Below are positions 39,716 through 49,540 of a stretch of 64,000 bases of DNA, piece after piece. Below the pieces are notes generated by a model that saw nothing but the letters and a program-made list of their open reading frames with translations, searched no databases and was not told the origin of the DNA. The position numbers and the translations under genes were made by a program. The DNA lies in assembly GCF_000227135.1 (NCBI RefSeq), contig NC_018261.1:1-64000 (forward strand), in the 5' to 3' direction. The DNA comes from Leishmania donovani. Lineage: Eukaryota; Euglenozoa; Kinetoplastea; Trypanosomatida; Trypanosomatidae. Numbering within the stretch: the stretch's first letter is position 1; each line of letters starts with the position of its first letter.

Positions 39716-39995
39716 CGGCCCTCACACCGCCCACTGGCGGGAAGCCTGGGCTACGCCGAGGAATGCACCAGGGGTGGCGACCGGCATGATGGAGGAGCGG
39801 TTGTGAGGCGATCTGCGAAGCGAGTTGAGAGGGGGGAGGCAGAGTTGGAAGTGGAGGCTGTGCTCGCAGGTGACGGAGTCCAGCGCATTGTTGCTACGCG
39901 TGCGTCTACGGCTGCTTCGCACCGCGCAATAGGGACCTGTGACAGGGCAGGTAGATTGCTGCTGAGCTCCAGTTTCAGGCCTGAATGGATGCGGT
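39716..39995 (+). repeat. Eroded copy of the SIDER-like retroposon
   Basis: Aligns by eye to the body of the young copies with many substitutions and small indels. For example, gcgaagcgag, gtggaggctgtgctc, tgacggagtc and ctgagctccag correspond in order to blocks in the copy at 24,486. It lies in the sense direction in the 3' region of the adenylate kinase gene. This is an old insertion, in contrast to the near-identical copies left of 25 kb. Confidence 0.65.
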
Positions 39996-41743
39996 GGAGA
40001 AAAGAAGCTTGCGAGCGGGGAGTCGAGTACCGCCTTTGCTCGCGTCTTGGTGTTTCTTATTTACGTTGCCTTCCTTGCTACTTTCCGGGTTTGTATGTTG
40101 GCGGTGTGCTGCCGGGCGGAGGTAAGAGCATATCTTTGCTTTCGACTTTAATGCGTTCTTCCTTGTGACATCATGCGCCTGAGGTGGGGAGCTGAGGGCG
40201 TGTGCGTTTGCTTGTCTGTGTCTGCGTACCGTGTCTCGGCCAGCATCCCCGTCCTGTGGCCTTTGTTGCCGTTCTCGAAATCTGTGGAGTCTCTCATTCC
40301 TCTCAGATGACGAAGTGGGTGGCGCACAAACTGTAGAAGCACCATAGACGCACCCACAAAGACGCCCACACAGGGGCTTGTGAGCGCACATAGATCGTTG
40401 GTGCTCAGACGGCGTGCGGGGTGATGGTGGTGGCGAACTTCACAGAACCCACGAAGAATATGAACGAAAAAGCGCTGCGTTTCGCGAATGAGAAGACTTA
40501 CCTGATGGTTGCCGTCATCTGCGGCAGCCCCCCCCCCCCTTCCCGCCCTCCCCGCGTCCTTCTTCCGCCTTCCGATTCTGTGTTTCGTTGGAACAGCTCG
40601 TTTCGCCGCATGTGGGTATGCTAGGAATCGGAGGTCGGGGAAGAAGGGCTGGGGACGGTGGAAGAAGCGACGGCGTACGAACAGCGTTTTCTTCATCGTT
40701 TTGTTTGAATTTTTTTTTCGGCTTTACTTTCCGCCTGTTTTTTTTTTCCGCCTTTGCTCACATCATCATCACACACGTCAGCGTGTTTTTGTATGTGTGA
40801 CGTGTCTTCGGTAGTTGTTGTTGTTCTCTGTGGGAAGAGTGAGAGAGTGTACATTCGAAGTCTCCCGCGGTGGTGAAGAGCCTCATGCGGTCACGCGTGA
40901 AACGGAGAGGTGAAAACAAGAGGGACATGTGCAAGAGAACATGAGCTGTCAAGCGGCGGACGGCCAGTTGGCAAGTTGGAGTGACACACATACAGACATA
41001 GTGCAACAAAATCGGGGCATCTATAGCGCGGCCCCCAAACGCATGTGCACGCAGCCCTGCTCGCCTTGATAGCTTTCCTTTTTGTAATTCTCTTTCGAGC
41101 AGTTTTCGTGTTTTTGCAGCCGCTCATACTTGCGCCCATGCATCGTATTTACTAGGAGAGCTGCTTGTATGTGTGTGGGTGCTTGTCCAACGACACCACC
41201 CTTCGCCTGATTTCGGTATCTGTGTTGCGGATTTTTCGAATGGGAGAGGCGTGCCTTCTCTCTCGCTCCCTGTTCTTTGCCCCAGGCCGCCTCGGCTTTC
41301 ACCTCTGACACATCTTTGTTTGCGATCATCGATACGATCCGTGTGGAGCACCGAGTTGGCGATGCCCATTGCTATCTCTTTTGCCGCTTTTTTTGTGTAC
41401 GTGCGTCGTCATTTTCACCCCCTGCCCTCCCCCCTGCGCCCCCGCCCGCCAGCTCGTGCACTCTCCTCCCCCGTCTCTTCTCCACATCGAAGCTTGGGTG
41501 AATTTCGCGTGACTAGGATGGAAGTTTTTGCCTCTCGGAGTTATTATTGGGTATCTTCTCCCCTTCTCACTTTTCGTTTTCTATCTGTGACTCTTTCGCT
41601 TTTCGTTCCCTTTTCTTTCTGTTTTCTGTGCTGTTGTTGCTCACTCCTCTCTCTGCGTGCAATGGTCCTTCGGCCTTCTATTTCTCTGACTCATTGCCAT
41701 CTGCCTCATCCTCTCTCCGTGTCTTCCCTACCACAGACGCCAT

Positions 41744-41772
41744 CACACACACACACACACACACACACACAC
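41744..41772. repeat. CA dinucleotide microsatellite
   Basis: About 14 CA units without interruption. Useful as a length-polymorphic marker; no function is evident. Confidence 0.95.
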
Positions 41773-43497
41773 CAGTGCACTCATTGTTGCTCCGTGTCGC
41801 TACCTCCCTCCTCACCACCTTCTTTACTCACTTAGGCAACGAAAACGACGACAACAAAACGCACGTCAACTACTTCTTGCGCATCTGCTTTGCTCTCCTT
41901 ACCACTTACCGTCTCGCTCTTGCTCGCACTCTCCCTGATTTTCTGCATTCCTACTCCTCCCCCTCCTCGTGCGCGCCCCGGCTAGGCTGAAGGGGCAAGG
42001 TGAGCACAAGGAGTCGACATCGGGCTGTCGCGTATCTTGCATGCATCTACCTTTTTGCTGTTGTTCTCGGTGCTGATGGTGTGTGCTTGCTTGCTTGTTT
42101 GCGCTCAATCGCCCCCAGAATCGCCGAAATCTGGAAGAATGAGTGTCTTCCGCTTACCCCTCCACCCCCTCTTCGCCCTTGCGTGTACCGTAAAAGGTGT
42201 CCGCAGTAGTACGTCGTATGGTGTGGCTGTATGCATAGCGTGTTTGAGTATGTGCTTTCGTGTTTTGGTTGCCTGGGGTGGGTGGGTGGGGCTCACGCTC
42301 AGTTGTTAGCAGGCGCACGTCTGTGTGCCTTTTGGTGTTTGTTTGAATGGCGATATCATGTGTGTACCGTAGGCGGGTCTCTAGCTTTCCCGCCTCTCAT
42401 GTGACGCCCAAGAAGAGATGGTGAAGTCGAAGAAGAGATGCCGCCACCCCTCTTCCTCCTTTAGCGATATTTCCACAAGAAGAAACGAATAAGATGGAAG
42501 CACAGAAACCAAAACGAAGGACGCAGCACTCGCGTGCTGGAGCGAGGTGTAAACGGAGAGAGGGAGAGGACAAGAGAAGTCCGTGTGTAAGAGTGTCGAC
42601 CTTTTCGTCTCGCATGAGGTCGAGTTGAGGGCGTGCCATCAGCTATGCAGTGGAGGTACTCTGTGCTAGAAGACGGGGAGTCGCATCTGACGGCTTTCTT
42701 TACTCTGCGCAGAGTTGCCTGGTGTGAAACGCCGCACAATGCGGAGCCGGTTTCGGTGACTTCTCGACTCAACAACGAGAATTCTACACTACATTGTGGT
42801 GAACGCACAGTCGGTGCAGATAGCCGGTGTCGCCCTTGCTCTCGGCCGCGGCGCTCAACGTTGCAAGACTCACTGATGCCGCTCTCTCTCTCTCTCTCTG
42901 CCCATTCCAGAATGTGCTTCGTGATCTGAGCTTTACTTGTGCCGTTTGTTTTCTCCACCATCTTCCTGCTTTCATGTACTCTTTCCCACATTCTGCAATG
43001 TGCTTCGCGACACCGCCGTTGGACACCCGGCAAGATCCCTCTACTGTGGGGTGGTGAGGGAAGCGTGCAAGTAGCTAGTGCCGCCGTTGCGTAGGAAAGA
43101 GAGACATAAAAACAATACTGCGCGACCCTCCGCACCAGACAAGGCCCGCCTTGCATCTGTGAAATCCAGGATATTCCTGCGCCTCTCGGTGCTCGACGTT
43201 GGTGTCGGAATCTGGCGCAGCGTTGATTCGAGGGCTGGTGCCTCACAAGCGCGAAAGGGGTTGTTTTGCGTTTAGCCGTGAGCGCCGTCGTTCACTATCG
43301 ACCCTCTCTGGATCTCGCGGAGGCGCTGCTGAAGGGGGTCGTGCAGAGTCGACACAAGCGGGGTGGTCTTCTTTTTTTTTTCGAGCTCAAAGTGCCAGGT
43401 CTTCCTTGTTTTCCTTCGGCGGCGCCTGTCGTGTTCTCTGTGACGGCAGTGTACACTGCTTAGGCGGTCAGCTGAGTTCCGGCTGCGTTCTTGCGCG

Positions 43498-44187
43498 ATG
43501 AAGATCGTGATGGAAGGGCCCCCGCAAGGGGGCAAGACGACCGTCGCGTCTGTGGTGAAGGAGCGCTACGGCCTGTGCTATGTGTCCACGAGCGAGGCCG
43601 TGCGAAATGCGGTGCGCCTTGGCAATAGCGCTTACAGCTCACAGCTGAAGCAGCTGATCGACAACGACGAGCTCATTCCCGATTCGCTGGAAGTGAAGGT
43701 TGTCTGCGAGGCCACGAGACGACCGGACTGCGTCAATGGCTTCGTGCTGGACGGTTTTCCGCGCACCCGCAAGCAGTCGAGGATGATGCAAGATTTGGAG
43801 AACGTGAAAGTCGACATTGTGGTCGAGTTGGAGATTTCGGACAAAGAGCTACAGACTCGCTTCGGCGGTCGCTGGTACCACCCCAAGTCGGGACGCATCT
43901 ATCACACCTTCTACAACCCGCCCCTGAATGCAGGCAAGGACGACTACACCGGCGAGCCCCTGGTGCAGCACTCAGAGGACACGCCGGAGAGGATCCGGCA
44001 GCGCATGTCCCAGTATCGCCAGCAGCTGAGCGAGGTGCGGAGCACCTTTGTAGGTAATGCGTGGGTGACTGTAGAGGCAAGCGGCAATGTGGAGTCTGTG
44101 CGGAACAACGTCTTCGCGGTGCTCGACCCTTTGTACTTTGCCCAAACCTCCAAGAAGGTGCCGAAGCCGTGGTGGAAATTCTGGTGA
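43498..44187 (+). CDS. Adenylate kinase-like protein (divergent paralogue)
   Basis: 229 residues, the second adenylate kinase of the window. The P-loop is GPPQGGKTT (7-15), still fitting GxxxxGKT. The AMP motif reads STSEAVR in place of STGDMLR, so Gly and Asp are changed while the Arg is kept. DGFPRTRKQ and the LID (GGRWYHPKSGRIYHTFYNPP...) are intact, with the DTPERIRQRM arginines. It is therefore probably active but with altered nucleotide preference or kinetics. The last residues (KKVPKPWWKFW) form an aromatic, basic tail absent from the first copy and might bind membrane. No targeting signal seen. Divergence between the two is high, so the duplication is old. Confidence 0.9.
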   Translation: MKIVMEGPPQGGKTTVASVVKERYGLCYVSTSEAVRNAVRLGNSAYSSQLKQLIDNDELIPDSLEVKVVCEATRRPDCVNGFVLDGFPRTRKQSRMMQDLENVKVDIVVELEISDKELQTRFGGRWYHPKSGRIYHTFYNPPLNAGKDDYTGEPLVQHSEDTPERIRQRMSQYRQQLSEVRSTFVGNAWVTVEASGNVESVRNNVFAVLDPLYFAQTSKKVPKPWWKFW

Positions 44188-45290
44188 AAGCACGAGTACC
44201 GCAAGCCGGCTGACGGTGGAGGTAAAGGTGGTGGATGAGAAACGTAGAAAAGGCAGAAGAGGGAGGTGGTGCTCCCAGAAGAGTGCGAACACAAGCTCGC
44301 CATAGGAGAGATGGACAGTGGAAATGCGACGGAGCGGACCTCAGTGGCTGCGCCTTACTGTCGCGGCTTTTGTTCGTACCGCTGCACGCACGCACGCGCA
44401 GACAGATGGACGTATGTGCATGCGTGTCTATTTCTCCGTTCTCTTGTTATCGAATCGACGTCCTTTCCTTCCACATGCGTGTGCTGCTGTACCCGTGCGA
44501 CCGTTGGTGGGCGCAACGATACACACACACACACACTCACACAGACGTGCGGAAAACAGCGTGTGCATTTTGGTTGCTGGCGCTTCTGTAGACTGCCCTT
44601 TGGTGTGTGCGTGCGTGAGGGGCGTCTCGAGGGTCGACTCCTGGCAACGGAAGAGGAAGTGTGAAAGGAGGGTGGCGGTGGAGGGCTAGACCTAACGAAT
44701 GCCTATTCGTTCTTCAGTGGCCTCTGACCGCGCTACCATGCTGTGACACCGCTGATGAGGGAGAGAGGGTGTGTGCTACCGCCGGCGACAGGAGGCGGTG
44801 AAAAGAAGACAGCAGCGGCACGAGCGCGTCCACACAGCGCATCGCCTGCAAAGCCCCCCGGGACTACTGCACGGGTCGCGCGTCATGCGCCGCGTACAGC
44901 TTATTTTGGTTCGGGCCTCCATGTTGCCACTTTCGTTTCGCGTGACCAGGCGCCGCACTACGTGATCGTTGTATGTTCTCGCTTCTCTCTTTGCTTTCTT
45001 CTTGTTGCTGCTTCGGGTGCATCAACGCGTTCTCTTTCTCCTCCCTCGTCCTGCGCACGCCTTTCCCTCTCCCGCACTCTGGCCAGCCCACCCCCACAGG
45101 ACAGGGCTTTGGCCCGCCATCTTGCCAAGGACGGCTCCACACATTTTTGCACACCGCTGCTGCATTTCAGTCGTCCGGGTTGCCTGGACAGCGACTTCCG
45201 CGCGGACGCCGAAAGAAAAGAGAAGCCGCGCGCAGAACTCACTGCGCGTACACAGACACAAGGACACACACAAACCTGGCCCATTTTGAA
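44188..45290. other. Intergenic before the MDH array
   Basis: 1.1 kb without a supported gene. A CA repeat lies at about 44,520-44,541. A pyrimidine tract at 45,034-45,080 ends in AG at 45,085-45,086, about 204 bases before the ATG. Confidence 0.5.
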
Positions 45291-46319
45291 ATGGGCCTCT
45301 TCTTTCGCCGATCTCCGACGGCTCTGAAGAAGGGCAAGGTGGTGCTCTTCGGCTGCAGCAATGCGGTAGGCCAGCCGCTGTCGCTCCTACTCAAGATGAA
45401 CCCGCACGTAGAGGAGCTTGTGTGCTGCAACACCGCCGCTGACGGCGACGTGCCAGGCTCCGGCATCGCCGCAGACCTCTCTCACATAGACACATTGCCG
45501 AAAGTGCATTACGCTACCGACGAGGGGCAGTGGCCGGCGTTGCTGCGCGATGCACAGCTTATCCTTCTCTGCTTCGGCAGCAGCTTCGACCTTCTACGCC
45601 AAGACAGAGACATAGCCCTCAAAGCAGCCGCTCCGACGATGCGCCGCGTCATGGCTGCCGTCGCGTCCTCTGACACAACGGGAAACGTGGCTGTCGTGTC
45701 GAGTCCTGTGAACGCCCTTACCCCGCTCTGCGCAGAGCTTCTGAAGGCGTCTGGAAAGTTTGACCCCCGAAAGCTGTTCGGCGTTACCACGCTCGACGTG
45801 ATACGGACTCGGAAGCTGGTGGCAGGGACGCTGCACATGAACCCATACGACGTGAACGTGCCCGTTGTGGGAGGGCGCGGCGGCGTGACGGCGTGCCCGC
45901 TGATTGCCCAGACTGGACTTCGTATCCCTCTTGATGACATCGTTCGCATATCCGGCGAGGTGCAGAGCTACGGGGTACCTTTTGAGGCCGCAGCGGGTGC
46001 GGGCTCGCACGACGCATTGAGCACGGAGGTTGCACCGCCGGTGGCTCTCGGCCTCGCTTACGCCGCCTGCGACTTCTCCACGTCGCTGCTCAAGGCGCTT
46101 CGCGGCGATGTCGGAATCGTCGAGTGTGCTCTCGTGGAGTCCACGATAAGGTCCGAGACGCCGTTCTTCAGCTCACGAGTGGAGTTGGGCCGTGAGGGTG
46201 TACAGCGCATTTTTCCTATGGGCGCACTGACGTCCTATGAGCACGATCTCATTGAGGCAGCAGTGCCCGAGTTGATGAGGGATGTGCAGGCAGGGATCGA
46301 GGCTTCCACGAAGTTTTGA
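45291..46319 (+). CDS. Malate dehydrogenase-like protein, catalytic residues lost
   Basis: 342 residues, first of four MDH paralogues. The fold is recognisable throughout: GCSNAVGQPLSLLLK (21-35) in place of GAAGGIGQPLSLLLK, ADLSH, FDPRKLFGVTTLDVIRTR (157-174) and the C-terminal helix. However, the mobile loop that binds malate (RKPGMTR in its neighbours) is replaced by SFDLLRQDR, so the first substrate arginine is gone. The catalytic His of GGHSG is Arg196 (GGRGG). Asp169 and Arg172 remain. It should not work as a malate dehydrogenase; a regulatory or structural role is possible. The frame is open 106 codons further upstream, but that part is low complexity and the acceptor lies inside it, so I start at the ATG at 45,291. 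Confidence 0.88.
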   Translation: MGLFFRRSPTALKKGKVVLFGCSNAVGQPLSLLLKMNPHVEELVCCNTAADGDVPGSGIAADLSHIDTLPKVHYATDEGQWPALLRDAQLILLCFGSSFDLLRQDRDIALKAAAPTMRRVMAAVASSDTTGNVAVVSSPVNALTPLCAELLKASGKFDPRKLFGVTTLDVIRTRKLVAGTLHMNPYDVNVPVVGGRGGVTACPLIAQTGLRIPLDDIVRISGEVQSYGVPFEAAAGAGSHDALSTEVAPPVALGLAYAACDFSTSLLKALRGDVGIVECALVESTIRSETPFFSSRVELGREGVQRIFPMGALTSYEHDLIEAAVPELMRDVQAGIEASTKF

Positions 46320-47035
46320 CAGCCCTGAGTGTGTCTGCCGAAGAAACGGCGGTGGACGCGAGAGGACGAGTGGGGCTCGGTAGGCGGTTGTATCCGTCTG
46401 TTGTGAGGTCTTCTCCACCCCCGCTGTCCCCGCTCGAAGCCCACGATCGCCGTTGAGTGTGTATGCCTCTCTTTGATTGTATTGGTTCCTTTTCACAAGC
46501 CTCACAGAGCGCGCACGACCGAAGGGAACAGGGCGGAGTGTTGCTGTTCTTAAATCCTTCATAGAGAAGCGCCGTTGCTGCGTGCCCGACGTGGTTTCTC
46601 TGACAAACACGAAGCCGTTACGTTGGTGATTGTCTCTGCCGTCCCCCCTTTCCCCGCCTATACGTGAGTACGTTCCGGTGTGTGCTATCTGCGGCTCCAC
46701 GACGCTTGTTTGGTGCAAGGTGTTGCGGCGCTAAGACCGTCATAGCGCCGGAGACAAGGGGCACGCGCGGACACCAGGGGGGACATGACGTATCATAAGC
46801 CTCATCGCATCCGCACGGCGCGGCCAAAACACGACTCTCTCTGCCGATCCCCCCTTTCTCTCCGCTTTCATCTGTGCCCCTCCGCCTCTACAGGTTTCTT
46901 TCGAGAGCTTAAGCGAAAACACAGTTCACCAGCGCAACTACATCGCAGTCCTCCTTGTACCGTACAATCTGCCTCGCCTACCCACTCTCAACACATATAC
47001 CCTCATTCCGACGCCTGTTTCTGTGACCCTTCATA
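46320..47035. other. Intergenic, MDH-like to MDH
   Basis: 716 bases without a gene. The tract at 46,850-46,889 ends in AG at 46,892-46,893, 142 bases before the MDH ATG. Confidence 0.5.
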
Positions 47036-47989
47036 ATGCGCCGCTCCCAGGCGTGCTTCTTCCGTGTCGCTGTGCTCGGTGCTGCCGGTGGCATCGGCCA
47101 GCCCTTGTCGCTCCTCCTCAAAAACAACAAGTACGTGAAGGAGCTGAAGCTGTACGATGTCAAAGGCGCCCCTGGTGCGGCTGCGGACCTCTCCCACATC
47201 TGCGCTCCAGCGAAGGTGACTGGCTACACGAAGGATGATCTCTCAAGGGCTGTCGAGGGCGTTGACGTTGTGGTGATCCCCGCTGGCATCCCCCGCAAAC
47301 CGGGGATGACGCGCGACGACCTTTTCAACACGAACGCCAGCATCGTGCGCGATCTCGCCATCGCCGTTGGCACGCACGCGCCGAAGGCAATTGTTGGTAT
47401 TATCACGAACCCCGTCAACAGCACTGTGCCAGTGGCTGCTGAGGCGCTGAAGAAGGTCGGCGTGTACGACCCTGCGCGCCTCTTTGGCGTCACCACACTC
47501 GACGTTGTCCGTGCCCGCACCTTCGTCGGAGAGGCGCTTGGCAAGTCCCCCCTGGAGCTCGACATCCCCGTTGTTGGCGGCCACAGCGGTGAGACGATTG
47601 TGCCGTTGCTCTCAGGCTTCCCGTCGCTGTCGGAGGAGCAGGTGCGGCAGCTGACGCACCGCATCCAGTTTGGTGGTGATGAGGTGGTGAAGGCCAAGGA
47701 TGGTGCGGGCTCGGCGACGCTGTCCATGGCCTTCGCAGGCAACGAGTGGACGACGGCGGTGCTGCGCGCCCTCAGTGGCGAGAAGGGTGTTGTGGTGTGC
47801 ACGTACGTGCAGAGCACCGTGGAGCCGTCGTGCGCCTTCTTCAGCTCGCCGGTGTTGCTGGGCAACAGTGGTGTGGAAAAGATCTACCCTGTGCCGATGC
47901 TGAACGCATACGAAGAGAAGCTGATGGCCAAGTGCTTGGAGGGTCTGCAGGGCAACATTAAGAAGGGCATCGCGTTTGGCAACAAGTAA
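47036..47989 (+). CDS. MDH: Malate dehydrogenase, probably mitochondrial
   Basis: 317 residues, NAD-dependent malate to oxaloacetate. All key residues are present: GAAGGIGQ (15-22), substrate-loop Arg87 and Arg93 in RKPGMTR, Asp156 in TTLDVVR, and catalytic His183 in GGHSG. The short basic start (MRRSQACFFR) could serve as a compact mitochondrial presequence of the kind trypanosomatids use; there is no glycosomal C-terminal signal (ends GNK). The order with G6PDH and adenylate kinase matches my memory of the T. brucei mitochondrial MDH locus. Bases 47,282-47,730 are nearly identical to 54,652-55,100 in the fourth paralogue. Confidence 0.95.
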   Translation: MRRSQACFFRVAVLGAAGGIGQPLSLLLKNNKYVKELKLYDVKGAPGAAADLSHICAPAKVTGYTKDDLSRAVEGVDVVVIPAGIPRKPGMTRDDLFNTNASIVRDLAIAVGTHAPKAIVGIITNPVNSTVPVAAEALKKVGVYDPARLFGVTTLDVVRARTFVGEALGKSPLELDIPVVGGHSGETIVPLLSGFPSLSEEQVRQLTHRIQFGGDEVVKAKDGAGSATLSMAFAGNEWTTAVLRALSGEKGVVVCTYVQSTVEPSCAFFSSPVLLGNSGVEKIYPVPMLNAYEEKLMAKCLEGLQGNIKKGIAFGNK

Positions 47990-48406
47990 GCTCGACGCCT
48001 GCTTCGCAGCTATCCGACGATGCGACGGCATTTTGCAGGCACACAACTGCAATGATGCGGTGACGTTTGCCGCTACGATGGCTAGAGGGCCCAGCAGCGG
48101 ATCGGCACACTGACGCGGCGTCGTTGATGCGGCCCTTTTTGGCGTTTGGTTGCTCCCCCGCTCAGCGCCGGGCCATGCCGCTGCCACTCCTCTACCGCCC
48201 TCTAACCCACCCCCTCGCGCCCTCGTGCGGCAACGTCCCCTCCCCCTCATTTTCTCACTCCCCTTTGGCTGACGTCCAGCAACTATTTGCACCGTGGAAA
48301 CAGCCTCATGTGCGCCTTCCTGCCCCGCATTCTCGCTCCCCCCCCCCTCACTCCTGTCTCTCCTCCCCCGAGCACTTCGTAGCCCCTTCTTTTCTGGTCT
48401 CGGCGT

Positions 48407-48430
48407 ACACACACACATATGTGTGTGTGT
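48407..48430. repeat. Perfect AC/GT palindrome
   Basis: (AC)5 AT followed by AT (GT)5, a perfect 24-base inverted repeat with no loop, extended imperfectly on the right by more GT. It can form a cruciform or alternate Z-DNA-prone tracts. Confidence 0.9.
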
Positions 48431-49487
48431 GTGCGGTGTGCAGCTCCTGCGCCCATGTGCTGTTTGGGTGTCTCTCTCTCCGCCCGTGCGCGTGCCTGCG
48501 TGCGGACACTGGTCGTCTCTTCGCCAAGCGTTTTCGATTTGTTGTTGATTTGCCGTTCGCTCATCCGTTGGAGGAGAGCCGGAGTGCGACGCGAAGCGGC
48601 CGCCACACACACACACGCGCGCAACGCTTTGGAAAGACTCGCGCACAAATGTCGCCACGACGCTGATGCGAGGGAGTCGGTGTAGACGTGTGAAGGCCGG
48701 CGGCGGAAAACGGATGAGGATGGATGCTTGCTCCACACCTCACGAACGCTGTGCATAGCCACCCAAGAGAGCGCTAAGAAGATGCTGTCCTTCGGAAGCA
48801 CACAGGTGCTTTCCGCTGCCTCCGTCCATCGGTGTAAGCGCCTGTGCTTCAGCATGTTTTATGCGGGAGCGCTTGTGATGCGGGCATGATGTCTCCCCTC
48901 TCTCTCCCTTTATTTTGATCATCCCTCCATAGAATGGCTATAGGCGAGTCCCTGAACCGTCTCATTGTCCCTCCCATTTCTCTTCTATCCTCCACACGCC
49001 TTCGCTGCCGCCACATCATCTTGTATGTCACCTCTGAACAAGGCGGCCGCAGCGCGGGGGTGCAGAGGGAGAGTGCGAGAGTGGGCGATAAAACGGGAAT
49101 ATGGTCGATCAGCTGCGTGGGAGACAAGAGGTTAGAGAAGCGCCACGCAGGGGCACTGAAAGCCGAAGCAATACGAACCAGTGACTCCGCGCAAGAAGGA
49201 GAAAGGCAAGAAGAATCAGCAAACTTTTTCAGCGGAAGTCGGAGACGCACCCGTGCTGCGATGCGCAGAGCTGTGCACTTCGACATGTAATCGTCTTCCC
49301 CCTCCCCTGGCACACAAGGGAGTTGTGCTGTGCCCAATGTGAGCGCTGTGCGTGTGTTCACATGCACTCGTTTGCCTGCGGCCGACGCGTTTGTGCGCAA
49401 GGTGCGCGCGTGCGTGTTTACGGGAGGGTAGGAGTCGGGGAGGTGATCAATACACACATATAAGAATGTGCAAGTGCCAGCGCCCCC

Positions 49488-49540
49488 CCCCTCGCCCTCG
49501 CCCTCGCCCTCGCCTCTCTCTCTCTCACTCTCTCTCTTTC
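49488..49540. repeat. CCCTCG hexamer array plus TC tract
   Basis: About four tandem CCCTCG units (49,490-49,513), then alternating TC to about 49,540. Simple-sequence pyrimidine DNA; no specific function seen. Confidence 0.85.

Larger units (their letters stand above)
39294..43497. other. Long intergenic between the two adenylate kinases
   Basis: 4.2 kb without a supported gene. It holds an eroded retroposon copy (39,716-39,995), T-rich stretches, and a CA microsatellite (41,744-41,772). For the second kinase the T run at 43,371-43,382 is followed by AG at 43,384-43,385, 113 bases before the ATG. Confidence 0.5.

Noticed and set aside
42461..43246. 261-codon - strand open frame between the adenylate kinases
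   Set aside because: Arg/Ser/His-rich composition typical of antisense spacer; no domain, and opposite to the direction of transcription.
47612..48736. 374-codon - strand open frame across the MDH 3' end and spacer
   Set aside because: Half is antisense to MDH and the rest is low complexity; opposite to the polycistronic direction.
49488..49540. Tandem hexamers considered as a CRISPR-like or satellite array
   Set aside because: Unit too short and continuous without spacers; simple-sequence DNA common in Leishmania spacers.
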